A stretch of 64,000 bases of DNA from Eutypella sp. D-1 (Eukaryota; Ascomycota; Sordariomycetes; Xylariales; Diatrypaceae), in contig JAJTTP010000003.1 in the NCBI GenBank assembly GCA_023313575.1, positions 248,001 to 312,000 on the forward strand, read 5' to 3'. How positions within the stretch are numbered: the stretch's first letter is position 1; each line of letters starts with the position of its first letter. Of the stretch, positions 48,097-59,774 are shown one piece after another. Below the pieces are notes generated by a model. It was not told the origin of the DNA and did not search any database. It saw only the letters and a list, made by a program, of their open reading frames with translations. The translations under genes were made by a program, and so were the position numbers.

Positions 48097-49091
48097 GTTT
48101 GAGGCCTGTGTATGCCTACAGACTCAGATATGTGATCATAAAGAGCCTATTAACCCATGTCAAGGTAAGACAATGGGAATGTGTCATGTAGGCTACCATG
48201 TACCACTATTGCAAACATATTACTCCGGTACTCACGAGAGCTTACGGCTCGCGTACATGCTATTGGGTAATCATACTTGCCTTATGATTTATGTGTAAGC
48301 TACACGGCTCAGCATTTGCCTCTCGACAAGTAAAATTGGAACGGGAAGAGTGAATAAATGGCCTCGCTAGACCTGCTATGCTAACACAAGGTTTGCTTTG
48401 TTTAACTGTCGGGGCAGGGTAGGACAGTTGACATACCGCAAGACTAACTGCCGAGCCTCCCTCCCCCCCCCCCCCCACGGCCCCAAGTTTCCCTTTCTCT
48501 TCCTCGCATCCAGGGTCCAGCTTTCCGGATCAGAAATCTGACCAGTTTGGACGAACTTGCGAACTTGCGCTCGCGATCGAACTTGCCTCGTCAAGTGCCA
48601 ATAGCATGGGAGCTTCCTGAGTGTGTGGGGAGCATGAAGCCAGGAAAGCGCGATCTGATATCTAAAGCATGGATCGGCCGTCAATCAAGAAAACAGGTTG
48701 TCGGCAAAGGTGCTTGTCGCTCGTGTTTGTCACACAGTCGCTCTCATCCACCCAAGTTTCATTATCATCTATCTATTCATCGGTATCCAACGTTCAAACA
48801 ACCGCGTATCACATCAGCCCTTACTATTATTTCCATATATCCTTACATACCGGGAATTCTCGATTGACCAATCCCTGATCATGTAGAACATGGTAACTAT
48901 TAGCTGTTAGTGTGTACCATATGTTCTCAGCCGCCTCCCATAGCACACGATTACGGCCTTTGGGTTCAACATCACGGTTTTATGCCTAACTCGGGGCCCG
49001 AATAATATACGGTCTACGAAAATTCCCTTCCTCTGACGTCTAAGCGAGTGTTTTCTTTGCGAACTATAAAATCCATACATTATCAGCTGTC
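48097..49091. other. Intergenic gap downstream of Ku80
   Basis: About 1 kb with a poly-C tract near 48463-48476 and only short open frames. It contains the Ku80 3' flank and the promoter of the next plus-strand gene. Confidence 0.4.
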
Positions 49092-49906
49092 ATGTCAGCC
49101 GTGCAGTTTGACGTCGAACTACGTCCGACCATACTCGTGCAGTAAGCTCAACAGCCCTATGATCATATATTGACTACTTCTTGTCCTTTCCCGACTAGTT
49201 GACCAACATATGCAATAGCGAACCTGACAAACCTGATTTGCTACGGGACATAGATAATGCGTTTGTCGAGCTCGAGTTCAAGGGCGACCGCGAGACACTA
49301 CCATAGAAGGACCTCGTAGTATGCTCGGATACGTTCGATTCATTTTTCGCCAATAACGCGTCGCAAGATAGATACACATCTTCTATCGAAATCGTGCCAC
49401 ACCATTCCATAATCGACGATGTCTCTCCTACGCCCCTTAGTCTCTTTACCCACTTCATCAAAGGATCAATGTACCCATGCACTTTCCCAAGGGGACCCGT
49501 AAAGTTAATAGAGGACCGTTCAATCAAGGAATACGTGGAGGCTTGGCTTTGGGGGGGCGCCATCAGAGCCCCTGATTTTCAGACATTCATCAGGGATTGC
49601 CTTGGTGATGCCCAGGAAACTGTCAACCCAGAGAACGCACAAGTCATACAACGGTTCTGGCATGTAATCCCATATCCACCTCCAGATGGTGGTCCAAACC
49701 GTACCATGAGCTTCGGTGAGGTTTTGATCTGGGACATCTGCAACAGAGTGTGTCGGCCAGATGAAGGAGCAAGGGATATCCTCGATGTATTTACCGGTGA
49801 CCTTGAGAAGTCGGTGGCGAGGTATATAGTCGAAAAGTTCCCAGGAACCGCTGGTCGCACTTGGGCTCAACTATGCTTATCACCGGTATCAAATGGTTAC
49901 CACTAG
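49092..49906 (+). pseudogene. BTB-like hypothetical protein with an in-frame stop; possible pseudogene
   Basis: The first exon begins at ATG 49092 and ends at a GTAAGCTCAACAG donor at 49142, the same sequence and codon phase as in the related gene at 50987. Using the acceptor before 49196-49220 (AATAG), the frame reads through a BTB-like start (NAFVELEFKGDRETLP), meets TAG at 49304-49306, then continues in the same frame (KDLVVCSDTFDSFFANN) to the stop at 49904-49906. The downstream part is similar in layout to the second gene (VEAWLWGGAIRAPDF against its VEWFASWELGEQMGVPDF). An alternative donor GTGCAG at 49137 with acceptor CCATAG at 49305-49306 would skip the stop and give about 214 residues. 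Nonsense mutation or unusual splicing cannot be told apart from sequence alone. Confidence 0.45.
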
Positions 49907-50986
49907 TATACCTCAGCACTCGAGGGGATATGGAGCAGGGTTTGCTGGGGTTTGTGTCATCGACAGCGTCTAACATAAATCTATAGCGGATTCAACTGAT
50001 CGCAACACATACCTGTCTAGAATAACGTGCAGTCAATTGGAAAGTCTCTACATAAGTAGTATACCGACACCCACCAGCAGGCGAACCTGCTCTACTAACT
50101 CAAGTTGAGATGATTAATACCCCTGACCTGGTGGACCCACTAAAGGAGTATAAAGGAGTATTGAGTTTGAGTTGGTCCAACGCGTACATGGATAGCCCCC
50201 TGGCTTCTACCGAATATCCATACATTGATACGTAGTTCTGCTACTCGACTTGGCCACGGTTTGCTCTGACACCTCTCCGACATCCACATTAGCCGACTGT
50301 CTTTTACCGGGACTGTCATGCTAAGGTCGCTGGAAACCTACCGCATGGACTCCCTGGTCGACCGCCCGATAACCGGGCTCGGGGTTTCCTCCGTTTCCTC
50401 CGCCTGCTTGCCTGAAGTATCGCTTGTCAAACTTATATTTGGGGGCCTATGTGACCGATTTCGTCAATCGACATTGTGCTCAGGAGCGGAGCTCTCGTGA
50501 CGCAGGCTCGCATCATTAATCCCACGCCGTCCCACCAGGCCGGTGGCCTGAGCCGAGTTCGCAAATCCTAACTGCCCGGGGGATATCATGATAGTTGAAT
50601 GGGTGAAATATAGAGGGTGTGTATTGTCACCGTCTTGAGAGACAACAAGTGACAATGAAACTCACCAGGTTGGTCGTACAGCCCATTGATTTCAGCGAAT
50701 TCTGAGTAACGCTCCGTGACACGCTACCCTTTTCCTACTGTTATTTGTGCCATTGTCCATGAGTTACTGTCTTTTATATCTATTTTGAGATAGCCACAGC
50801 AGCCCGGTGTGCACCAGCTAATGGAGGCATACCATCTATCCCGGGAGTTCTATAAAATGCCGCCACAGCTCCCATTGAATACGAATGCTTCCATTTGCCC
50901 TCGTAATCAAGATCAGCCACTACTCTAAACAGCCATAATCATCGGTCTAGATCATTGTACGCACTTTCTGATTTTTAGCCGTCATC
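49907..50986. other. Intergenic gap between the two related BTB-like genes
   Basis: About 1.1 kb with no supported gene. It contains the promoter of the second BTB-like gene. Confidence 0.4.
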
Positions 50987-51782
50987 ATGGTATCCACATA
51001 TGACACCCAGATACCAGGAGCTATAAGCATACAGCGTATGCATGCTCCGATGTAAGCTCAACAGTCCCTGATGCTTTATGAATCCCTTCATTATTAAATT
51101 ACTAACGTACATACCTAGAGGCGATATCCCGATGGCCACCGTGGATGCAACTGTCTATTTGGTAGCCGGAGGTGAAAACTTCGGGGAGGGATGTCCAGTG
51201 TTCGGTGTTAGTTTGGGAGCTCTCCATCGCCTCTCGAAGTGGTACCAAAAGATGTACGACTTAGCCATGCCGGAGAATCTCTACGTGAAAGAGATTAAAT
51301 TCAAGAGTCCGACGGGCGTCGCGCTCTCTCCTGTGCTGAACTTCTTCGCCTCGTTCATAAACACACCCCCGTCAGTACGCGACTCTCCCGAGTTCGCCCG
51401 GGAGTGGATGACCGGCTACTCGCACGTCGAGTGGTTCGCGAGCTGGGAATTGGGGGAGCAGATGGGGGTCCCGGATTTCCACGCACTTATCTCTTGGAAC
51501 ATTGGCAATATCCAGCCAGCCATCCAAAACGTCATGACCAACCAGGTCCAACTGGAAAGCCTATGGATATACTTGATGAGGACACCCTTTGGAAATGGTA
51601 TCCGTCAGGTCGTGATAGATACGATCATCGAAATGATGCGGGGAGCATTGCAGTCTCCAGAAGGAAACGAACTTTTTCTTAAGCTCGACGAAGAGCCGGG
51701 CCGGTCCCTCATGATCCGGCTGATAGGCCAATTCAACTCGGGGAGCTTGCTTTCTATGGCTATCCTTGGTCTTAATCTATGA
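50987..51782 (+). CDS. BTB-like hypothetical protein
   Basis: Two exons, 50987-51051 and 51119-51782, encode about 242 residues. The second exon begins near GDIPMATVDATVYLVAGGENF, then FGVSLGALHRLSKWYQKM, EIKFKSPTGVALSPVLNFF and VEWFASWELGEQMGVPDFH. This resembles the beta-strand and helix order of BTB/POZ domains, with the V-Y-L-V start, a hydrophobic core strand and a paired-helix end. Similar short fungal BTB-like proteins are common and poorly characterised; some are Cullin-3 adaptors or structural proteins. The gene is a tandem relative of the one at 49092, sharing first-intron position, phase and the first 13 bases of the intron. Function unknown. Confidence 0.62.
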
Positions 51783-53053
51783 GCAAAATCACCTGCTACT
51801 CATGGTTTGAATTAACATTAATCTGGTTGGGTACCAGGTGGGAGAAAAGGAGAAATAGGGGGGAAGAGAGAAGGCGAGGAGGCGGGGTATGGGCGATGTC
51901 AGTGAACCACTGTTGTGCCATACAGATATATGTATGCATGGTGTTATAGAGCTTAACTCGGGATTTTCCTGATGCTGGCGTATCTTGATCACAAATGTCC
52001 TTGGGAGTAGTAGGTAGATGATTATTTCATTCCTGTTATTCCTAAAAAGGAGCTATAATTTATACCAAAACTATTACTGTGATTCCCTGTCGGTAGTGTG
52101 ATTCACTACTGTCCTCATCCTCAGGGGTTTACATAAGGAGACGATGGATCAGCTATCCACGTATATATCCAAGGTGCTTTCAGGTGATACATAATACATA
52201 AGGTGAGAAAGTACGATCTTAGAAGTGCGAACAGGACTGGAACATCTGGATCACATCCATGAATGCCTATGATGCATACCTACTTAGGGGGGCACTTAGC
52301 TCTTTCTATGAATACATGTATACTCTACTTAGGTGTGTGATTAGTCTCAGATGACACCACGAAGATACAAGGAAAGTACTATCAATGTTATTACCTCCCT
52401 TCTTATCTGCTACATGTATCATGCAGCCATCAAAGAAGCACCTGAACTAACGTGGCAATGTGAAGGAAGGATGGATCTACCCGACCCTGTTCTCCTCATA
52501 ATAAGTCCAAGAGCAGGATCGAGGGGCTCAAGTCAACCCTGAAGGGAGGCCACAGTATCCCCCCTCCCCCCTCATGCCCTACCACATTCTCTCCTGTCTA
52601 CCTACCTAAGTACCTAAGGTAGGTATTACCTCTGCACCTCAAAAGCCTGATCTATTTAGTTCAGCTGCAGTCACTTATCATATATTTGAGGAAGTCATTG
52701 TGCAGATGTCACTTCCCCCACTCTGTCTCCCGCCTCCCCAGCCCAATTCCCCTTGCCACTTGAAGTCAATTTCAACTGGGATTGATAAATGCAATATCAT
52801 TCCATCTGCCATTCTGTCCAAGAGCACTTACCTAGGTACCGTTTGATCCTACTTCACTCCTTCACGTTATTCTCATCCATAGCTACGATCATCTCTGTCA
52901 TTAACCTTTTTACTTATTCCTTGCAGAGCACACTGTCTAAGACCCTTTAATGCCTAGGGCTTTCTTCAGTTTACCTTTCAAAGTACTATCATTATCGCAC
53001 AGGTTTCAACCGTTTCTTTCAAGCTGGCACGCAGAAGAAATACAGACGCAATC
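51783..53053. promoter_or_regulatory. Intergenic gap upstream of the GFD2-like gene
   Basis: About 1.3 kb. It is rich in TACCTAAGTACCTAAGGTAGG-like short repeats near 52600-52625, with CCTAGGTA at 52831-52838, and turns pyrimidine-rich close to the next start. No supported gene. Confidence 0.45.
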
Positions 53054-55194
53054 ATGGAAGCAAGACAGAATGACGTGGAGTCTCGCACTGGTGACTTCAA
53101 CCCATTCGAGACTGAGCAACATGCAGACAGCAACGAGGGATCTGATGGTCTATCCTACCCTTGTCAGCTTCATTCGGCATTGCCTGACGAACTCCTCTAT
53201 CGACCACACCAGCTGTTAGAGCTAGAGGAAGAAGGCAGCGATGATGATGATGAGATTAGAGTGAGGGACATTCCAAAGCCAAACCAAACAGCTCGTGACT
53301 TCCCTAAAGGCACCGGAAACACCACAGGTAGGCCACCCATCGTAGCTACTTCAGCTACACCTGATTCCTCAAGAAGACAGCACGCAACTCCTTCCGTCGG
53401 CTGCCATAACCTTTCGGGGGCCACTGGTCTCAACCTGGGCGATGTCTCCGCGAGAGGCATGGTATTCGCCCCCTTCAAGCTTATCAAAAGATATCCATTT
53501 TCCTATGTTGGCAAGTCAAACCAAGATCAGGTCAGATGCCTCACTTCAATGACACGTCAGTTGTATCCTAATAGGCTATTAGGTGTTGGCCTTTTTCAAC
53601 GAGAATCTTCTTCAAAATCGCGTCTGGGATTTGTAAGTGGCCCCCTGTCCACTCTGACCTTGAATAATCTTGTGCCCACCTTATGATGAATGATGACGAG
53701 CGTTTATTTGACACAAATCATAGCTTTTTCATCGTAGATCCGGCCGGCTCTAAGGATCCCTTGCTACTCGTCCCAAGTGTTCAGTTTCAACAGTTTCTCA
53801 GCCTCATTTCCGATAAGCTTGGAAGGAATTTCACCATCCCTCAGGGCCCGGCTCGAAAAAAGTTCTTTCTCTCCTTCGGGAGTTTCGACACTCCACTGCC
53901 GCGGTTCCTGGGCCATGTGGACAGCGCGGAGGCCTACGAAGGGCTCAGGGGAAAGTGGGCGGGCTTTCCCCCGGATGACCTCAGCATCCTCTCTGCTACC
54001 GCCATTCAGGCCTTTCAAGACAAAGTGGCGACGATTTATACTTCATGTAGGAGTTCATCCAAGAAGAATCCCGAACTCGAAAGGATGAAGAGGATCGAGC
54101 GGCAGAAACAGTTTAGCCGGGTCACCAAGCGGGTTCAACGGTATCTCGGCCTTCGAGCGCGTGCCGTCTACGCATCTCATTCAGGTAAATGGTACGTAAC
54201 TTCCACATTGCATTGACAGACCTGACAGTTATACTAGGTTCAGCGATTGGCTGGAACGTGGAACAGCTGGCTCCCTTCATCAACAATTCTTCAGTACGCT
54301 TTACTTGTGTGGATGTCGAGGCATACGAGAGGAACTCAGACGTTATCACCGAGGTTGGTATCGCAGTCCTCGATACTGAGGATATCATGGACGTGCCCCC
54401 TGGGGTTGACGGGGCCAATTGGTTTACCAAGATCGAGACATTTCATCTCAGGGTTAGCGAGTACGCCTACATAACCAACCACGAATTCGTCCATGGCTGT
54501 CCAGATTCATTCAATTTCGGGTAAGAAATGCCAGTAGATAAGTAGACCTAACTTAATCTGATTTGGGCACAGCAAGAGCGAGCGGGTCCCATCGAAGGAC
54601 CTCGCACGACGTATAGGTAGTATCATCGGAGACAATACCTCGGAAGACGACCGACCAGTGATTCTTGTGGGTCATGGCATTACAAACGATCTGATCTATC
54701 TCAAGAAGATCGGATATAATGTTTGGCGAGTGCCTCAGTTTCTCGATGAAGTGGACACCCAGTCGATGTTCAGGAGACTGCAGCGATCCCCAAACGGACG
54801 CAGCCTCGAATCTGTGTGCGGAGAACTGGGGCATCCGGGCTACGACTTCCACAACGCTGGAAATGATGCGTACTATACGCTACAGTCGATGATCGTCATG
54901 GCCTTGCGTCAGATGGTCAACCCGCCCACGCCTGAGTCGCCTGGCGATGATATACCGGAGTAAGTGGCCAATACTCTCTGTCCTTCATGAAGAACTGACC
55001 TGAATGTTCCGCTATAGTCTAAGGGAATGGAGCGACGGAGAAGTGGACGATGGTGGACTACCGCAGAAATCGAATGAGCCCATTAGACAGCCTCCACCTG
55101 TTGGTAAGTGCCACCTGCACTTTCTGTATTACATGCTTGTTGCTAACTTCGTGTATAGTTCAACAAGTTGGCATCCCAGTCGTGAAATGGTGAT
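53054..55194 (+). CDS. GFD2/YDR514C-like protein with DEDDh exonuclease-type domain
   Basis: Seven exons: 53054-53530, 53583-53632, 53724-54184, 54238-54520, 54573-54959, 55018-55103 and 55160-55194; about 592 residues. The N-terminal 130 residues are disordered and acidic. A conserved middle domain follows (IKRYPFSYVGKSN, then WDFFFIVDPAG). A basic stretch (ERMKRIERQKQFSRVTKRVQ) precedes the C-terminal ribonuclease-H-like domain with the DEDDh set visible: Asp355 and Glu357 (CVDVEAYE), Asp463 (VGHGITNDLIYL), His517 and Asp522 (FHNAGNDAYYTL). All catalytic positions are present, so a 3'-5' exonuclease activity is plausible. Yeast Gfd2 is linked to mRNA export and its paralogue YDR514C is little known. 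The last two short exons are less certain. Confidence 0.86.
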
Positions 55195-56025
55195 AACCTT
55201 ACTTTGGGCTCCCAAAGAGGTCAGGAATAGGGGAGTCGCATCACACTATGATCGTCTCGAAGCCAGACATAAATCGAGCCCCCGGAAGGCTGATAATGAG
55301 AGATTGCTCATACATTAAAGTCAGTATCAAGGTACAAAGTGGGATCATTACCAGCGGCGATTCTGAGTCCGGAGGTACTTTTCGGTGGATGCTGCTGCTC
55401 TCTATCTAGTCTGCGCTTGGTTTTAGGTCAACTTTATTTGTTACGGTGGCGGGCCGAGGGCCGTTCCGGTCATCGTTTATGGCTTATCGGGCTCACGAGG
55501 TTATCGCAGCGAGGTCGCTACAATCAGTGCCGAGGAATATGATGACGAGCTCAGAGAAAGGGACGTGAGAAGAGATAATTCTGCCCCGGTTAGGGGGGCT
55601 CTTGATTGTATGCATCTGATACAGTGCGGTGCTTTTTACACCCTCCACCAAAAAGAAGAAGAAAAGAGGCCTTTCATGGTAATCACCCAGCCCTATCTCC
55701 ATAGAATCCCGTGCATGTCATTCCCCCCCCCCCCTTTACCCTCTCCGTAAATCCGAAAAAACGCCGTCGCTCGTACATGCGTGTATATATGCCGTGTGGT
55801 GTGTGGTATGTGTTGTGTCGTGTGGTGCGTGTGTTATACAATATTTACATATAAATCCCGACCCCGGATCGACAGGCCGGCGCCAGTGCTGATGGCCAAC
55901 CCGTAAATGAGAGGGGGGCATCTCGTCTCTCGCCTTCTGGTCGTCCGGCCGGCGAGGAGTAAGAGTAAGAGTAGTCGCGCTTCCTCCCTTCTTTTTGTTC
56001 TTTTTTAATTCTTGTTTTCCCCCCT
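55195..56025. other. Convergent gap
   Basis: About 830 bases between the GFD2-like gene (+) and TIM14 (-). It contains a GT-rich stretch at about 55785-55835 that lies just beyond the TIM14 stop. No supported gene. Confidence 0.45.
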
Positions 56026-56610
56026 CTAGCTGGAGTTCTTCTCGAGAAACTCCTTGGCCTCGTTGACCTTGGTGGCGAGGTAGGGGCTGCCGCCGCGGTC
56101 GGGGTGGTTCAGCAACATCAGGGTGCGGTGGGCCTTGCGGACCTTCTCCTTGGTGAGGGCGCTCTCGCTGTTTCGAGGAGAAAGTTAAGTTAGTCAGTTG
56201 CATGTCGACTTCCCCCCCTCTTCTCTCTCTCTCTCTGCCTGTCTTCTTCTTTTTCTTGTTCCTCTAACCCCCTCCCTCCAGCCCCCGCCCCAGGTTCCGT
56301 ATCAAGCGTCAGGAGTTGACTTACTTCAAAGACAGGATCAGCGACGCCTCGCGCTTGTTCATGCGCGGCTCGAAGCCGCCCTTATAGAAGGCCTTGCCCA
56401 GGGCCCCGACGCCCCCGCGCGACCGCCGCCAGGCTACGAGTCCTGCGCGCCCCTGTGATGGCCCCCGATTGTTGTTAGAACGGGTGTATAGTATAGATAC
56501 CGGCTATATATGCAGTGTAGATGCATAGGCTTAGACGAGGGAGGGACAGGTTTACGTACGAGGAAAGCGGCTACTGCCACGCCGGATCCGATCGCAAGCG
56601 CTGACGCCAT
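56026..56610 (-). CDS. PAM18: Mitochondrial import motor J-protein Tim14/Pam18
   Basis: Three exons, 56610-56560, 56452-56325 and 56167-56026, encode about 106 residues. The N-terminus ([22 protein letters not shown]) is the single inner-membrane anchor. It is followed by [22 protein letters not shown] and a J-domain with the diagnostic HPD in [20 protein letters not shown]. Tim14 stimulates mitochondrial Hsp70 at the TIM23 channel, on the matrix side, to drive presequence-protein import. Length, anchor and J-domain all match the family. It diverges from the RLP24 gene across about 600 bases. Confidence 0.96.
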
Positions 56611-57225
56611 GTTGGGTGTGTAAGTGTGTAAGTCTCTGGACCTTCGTTTAAAGCAGACGGAGGAGGAGGGATGTTGTGTATATTGTTCGGTCGCGGGCTG
56701 GAACGGCGACGACCACGACGGCAAAGACGATAACGGTGGGATCGTGAGAGCTTCAAATGTTGGATAAGTAATTTTTAGTACCCGCGCCTACTTCCATTGG
56801 ACGACCAATTGGCCATGCCTCCCCGGTTTTGCGATTTGCCGCCCTTACATGCATAACTAGTAAGTACCTCAGTACTTCACATCTTTTATGACGGGGTGGC
56901 ATATTAGATAAGCATCCACCCTCCACCCTATCAGAAGGTCTGATAAAACTATGGACCCGCTGAAATTTCAAGAGCAAAAGGTTTTTTGGGGGTGCAAAGG
57001 GACAATGGGATCTGATTGGTATCTTATCGGACATCTTCAAATCTTTGGGTACTTACATATCGGTATCTTACATCTACCTATACTTTCTTTTACCTGCTTT
57101 ACCACTTACACACATTGCATGCAGGTGGAAGGAAGAACTTCGCCTCGCAACTCCCAACTCACGACTCATAACAACGATTCACAGGAGGCATCTTTGAGGA
57201 GTATCTCCTCCTCCTAGTAGCCAAG
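56611..57225. promoter_or_regulatory. Divergent promoter region, TIM14 and RLP24
   Basis: About 615 bases between two diverging housekeeping genes. No supported ORF. Confidence 0.5.
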
Positions 57226-58338
57226 ATGCGTATCGAAACATGTTACTTCGTACGGCACCCATCTTCAACGTCTCTCTCTCTCCTCTTCCGCTATACAAGT
57301 CGGGGAATGCTAACCGGTGCGGTGATGGTGGTGATGGTAGTGTTCGAGACCCGTATATCCGGGGAAGGGTATCCAGTTCGTACGCAATGATGCCAAGGTA
57401 CGCAAGTCTACGATTCGCATCTTTTTTTCTTTGGATTGTGTCCGAAGCACAGTACTCCAGGACTGTATAATGGTTGAGGTGCTAACTTTTTTTGGGTGGG
57501 TTGGCTTTCTAGGCTTTCAGATTCTGCCGCTCAAAATGCCATAAGAACGTATGTCGCCCTGACGAATCGAAGATTCTTCTCCAGTCTGCCTCGTTTCTGT
57601 ATTGTTACCTGCCGACGACATGCTGACACCTCACCTCCGTGCTTCTACAGTTCAAGATGAAGAGGAACCCGCGAAAGTTGAAGTGGACCAAGGCCTTCCG
57701 GAAGGCCGCTGGCAAGGAGATGGGTATGACCCGACCCGACCCCCTTATTATATACAGACTCCTTCTCTATCTACGTTCACGGACTGACCAACATTATTAC
57801 TCGGGCGCAGTTGTCGACAGCACGTTACAGTTTGCCGCAAGGCGGAACGTCCCCGTGCGCTACAACCGGGACCTCATCCAGAAGACACTCAAGGCCATGG
57901 AGTACGTACCAAATTCGCACATACTTTGCTCTTTATGTACGACATCCCCCCTCCGGAAGTGGGTGCTAACCGCCCCCAAACAGGCGCATCTCCGAGATCC
58001 GCGCACGGCGCGAGCGGGTATTCTACAAGCGGCGCATGGCGGGCAAGCGGGCGCAGGAGCTCGCAACGGACCGGCGCCTGGTCAATACGCACGCGCACCT
58101 GCTGCCGCGCCTGCGCGGCAGCGAGAAGCGGCGGCTCGCGGAGCTGGCGGCCGCGCGCGGCGAGGAGCTCACCCAGGAGGACGTCGAGCGCCAGGAGCAG
58201 GAGCTCGCCGCTACTGCCAAGGCCGAGGCCCGCGTCTTCGGCAAGGAGAAGCAGAGGCTCCGGGCCCGCGTCGACGGCAGCTTCGATGTCGAGCCCGAGG
58301 GCGTGGCTGGAGACATGGACGTCGACGATTCGGAATAA
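57226..58338 (+). CDS. RLP24: Ribosome biogenesis protein Rlp24 (eL24-like)
   Basis: Six exons, 57226-57249, 57341-57397, 57513-57548, 57651-57723, 57811-57901 and 57984-58338, encode about 211 residues. The zinc-binding eL24-type N-terminus is split over the first three exons: CYFCSRP, then [13 protein letters not shown] and [12 protein letters not shown], giving the C-x2-C...C-x3-C pattern. Next come [23 protein letters not shown] in exon 4, [18 protein letters not shown], and a basic, GC-rich C-terminal helix ending in an acidic tail. Rlp24 holds the site of ribosomal protein eL24 on pre-60S particles in the nucleolus and recruits the Drg1/Afg2 ATPase before being exchanged. The internal methionines and C-terminal extension separate it from true eL24. 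Confidence 0.97.
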
Positions 58339-59022
58339 GTGGTGTTGGCGGTGGTGGTGATCGAGGCCCGTGTGGCGGCCGATCGGGGGCACGCGTGGAT
58401 CATTCGGGTCGATTGGAGGAGCGGTTGGAGATCCGTGCGCCAGGAGACGAGGTGGGGGATAGATGGTTGGAGCGAGCTTTGACGAACTGTCCAAAGTGGG
58501 CTGCGGCGTTGCGACTTGAACTCTTGCGCTTCTTGGCTTTTAGTACTGACTTAAAACGGCATGTGCCCGGCGTTCTGGGGGTTGTGATGAAAGAAGAAGA
58601 AGAAGAAAAAATCCTATATCTATAAATCCGATCGATAGAGGAAAAGATGCCAGTTGTCTTGCCCCGTTTCTTACCCCCAAGTCCCAGGTTCCGTGCGTCG
58701 GAAAGTCCTCGCTTCTTCCAACCCCGCTGTCCCATGCATGGCACTCCTCCGTCCTCCCCGTGCAATATGTGTGTGTAGCCATCAAAATTCCTATATCCAA
58801 TTATCATTATTCTCGTAAGATAAAAAAACCAAACCCCTACCGTAGCTCCGACTCGCGGAAACTACGTTTCCAATCACTGTGTGCGTGGCACCCAGGCCAC
58901 ATCTTCCCTCTCCCCCACCCCCGCTGTCATCCCCCCCTCCTTGTCCCACACGTCCCGAAACCATCCATCCAGCACAGGCGGGGAGGCTTAAAAAAAAAAA
59001 AAAAAGAAGAAGAAGACCCCTA
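58339..59022. other. Convergent gap
   Basis: About 680 bases between RLP24 (+) and the Par32-like gene (-). It contains an A-tract followed by GAA triplets at about 58990-59015. No supported gene. Confidence 0.45.
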
Positions 59023-59774
59023 CTATATCTCCCCGAAGACCTCAGACCCGCTCCTGACGCGGCGCCTGCCGGCGTGCGCGGCGCCGTCGTGGAGGTGGTA
59101 GACGCGGCGCGGCATCTGGGGCAGGGCGGCGCGGACATCGCGGGCGAGGCCGGCGTCCGTCGTCTCGCGGTCCAGCCGCGCGCGCCTCTCCCTCTCCATC
59201 CAGGTCTCCTCCTGCCCCTGTCCCTGTCCCTGCCCCCGCCCCTCGCCTTGCTCCCAGCCTTGTTCCCCTGCCCGCTCCTGCTGCGTCGTCGATACCCAGT
59301 TCCCGGCCCCGCCGCGCCCTGAGTGCGCGCCTCCGCTTCCGGACGACACGCGCCTGCTGCCGCCGGGCGATGTCGGACTTGGTGGTGTTGGGCCTGCCGT
59401 GCTGCTGGTGTTGGGGTCGGTTGCGGAGAGCGAGCCGTCTACCACGATCATGTTCCCTGCGCCCCCGCGCCCCAAGCGCGCATACTGCTGCTGCTGCTGC
59501 TGCTGCTGTACGGGATGGGAGGTGAGCGGGTTTAAGTCGGCGGGGTCTGGTGCGGGTTTCTGGGTCTCGAGGTCATCCTGTCATTTATTGTGAGTTTTTT
59601 CCTGTTATTTTCCTGTTGGGATGGGGGAGCGGGGGTTAGAGAGTAAAAACGTTAGTGAGAACGAACCTTGGACCCCGCCGCCGCTGCCCTCTTCTCGATC
59701 TCCGCGACGTCGCTCTTCGAGTAGAAGTTTCCGGCGCCCCCGCGGCCACTGCGCCGGTATGCGTCGCTGCCCAT
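59023..59774 (-). CDS. Par32/DUF3602-like protein with GRGGAGN motifs
   Basis: Two exons, 59774-59667 and 59577-59023, give about 220 residues. The motif GRGGAGN occurs three times: near the N-terminus followed by FYSKSDV, after an eight-glutamine run, and in the middle followed by WVSTT. The repeated GRGGAGN motif is the hallmark of the fungal DUF3602 family, which includes yeast Par32, a phosphoprotein that lowers ammonium-transporter activity downstream of TORC1. The rest is disordered: a Gln run from CAG triplets, Gly-Gln repeats (GQGQGQGQ) and a charged region ERERRARLDRETT. The donor GTTCGT is non-standard, so the exon junction is less certain than the motif call. Confidence 0.78.

Noticed and set aside
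49195..49563. Minus-strand 122-residue frame over the first BTB-like gene
   Set aside because: No family resemblance. The plus strand shows similarity to its neighbour and shared splice structure.
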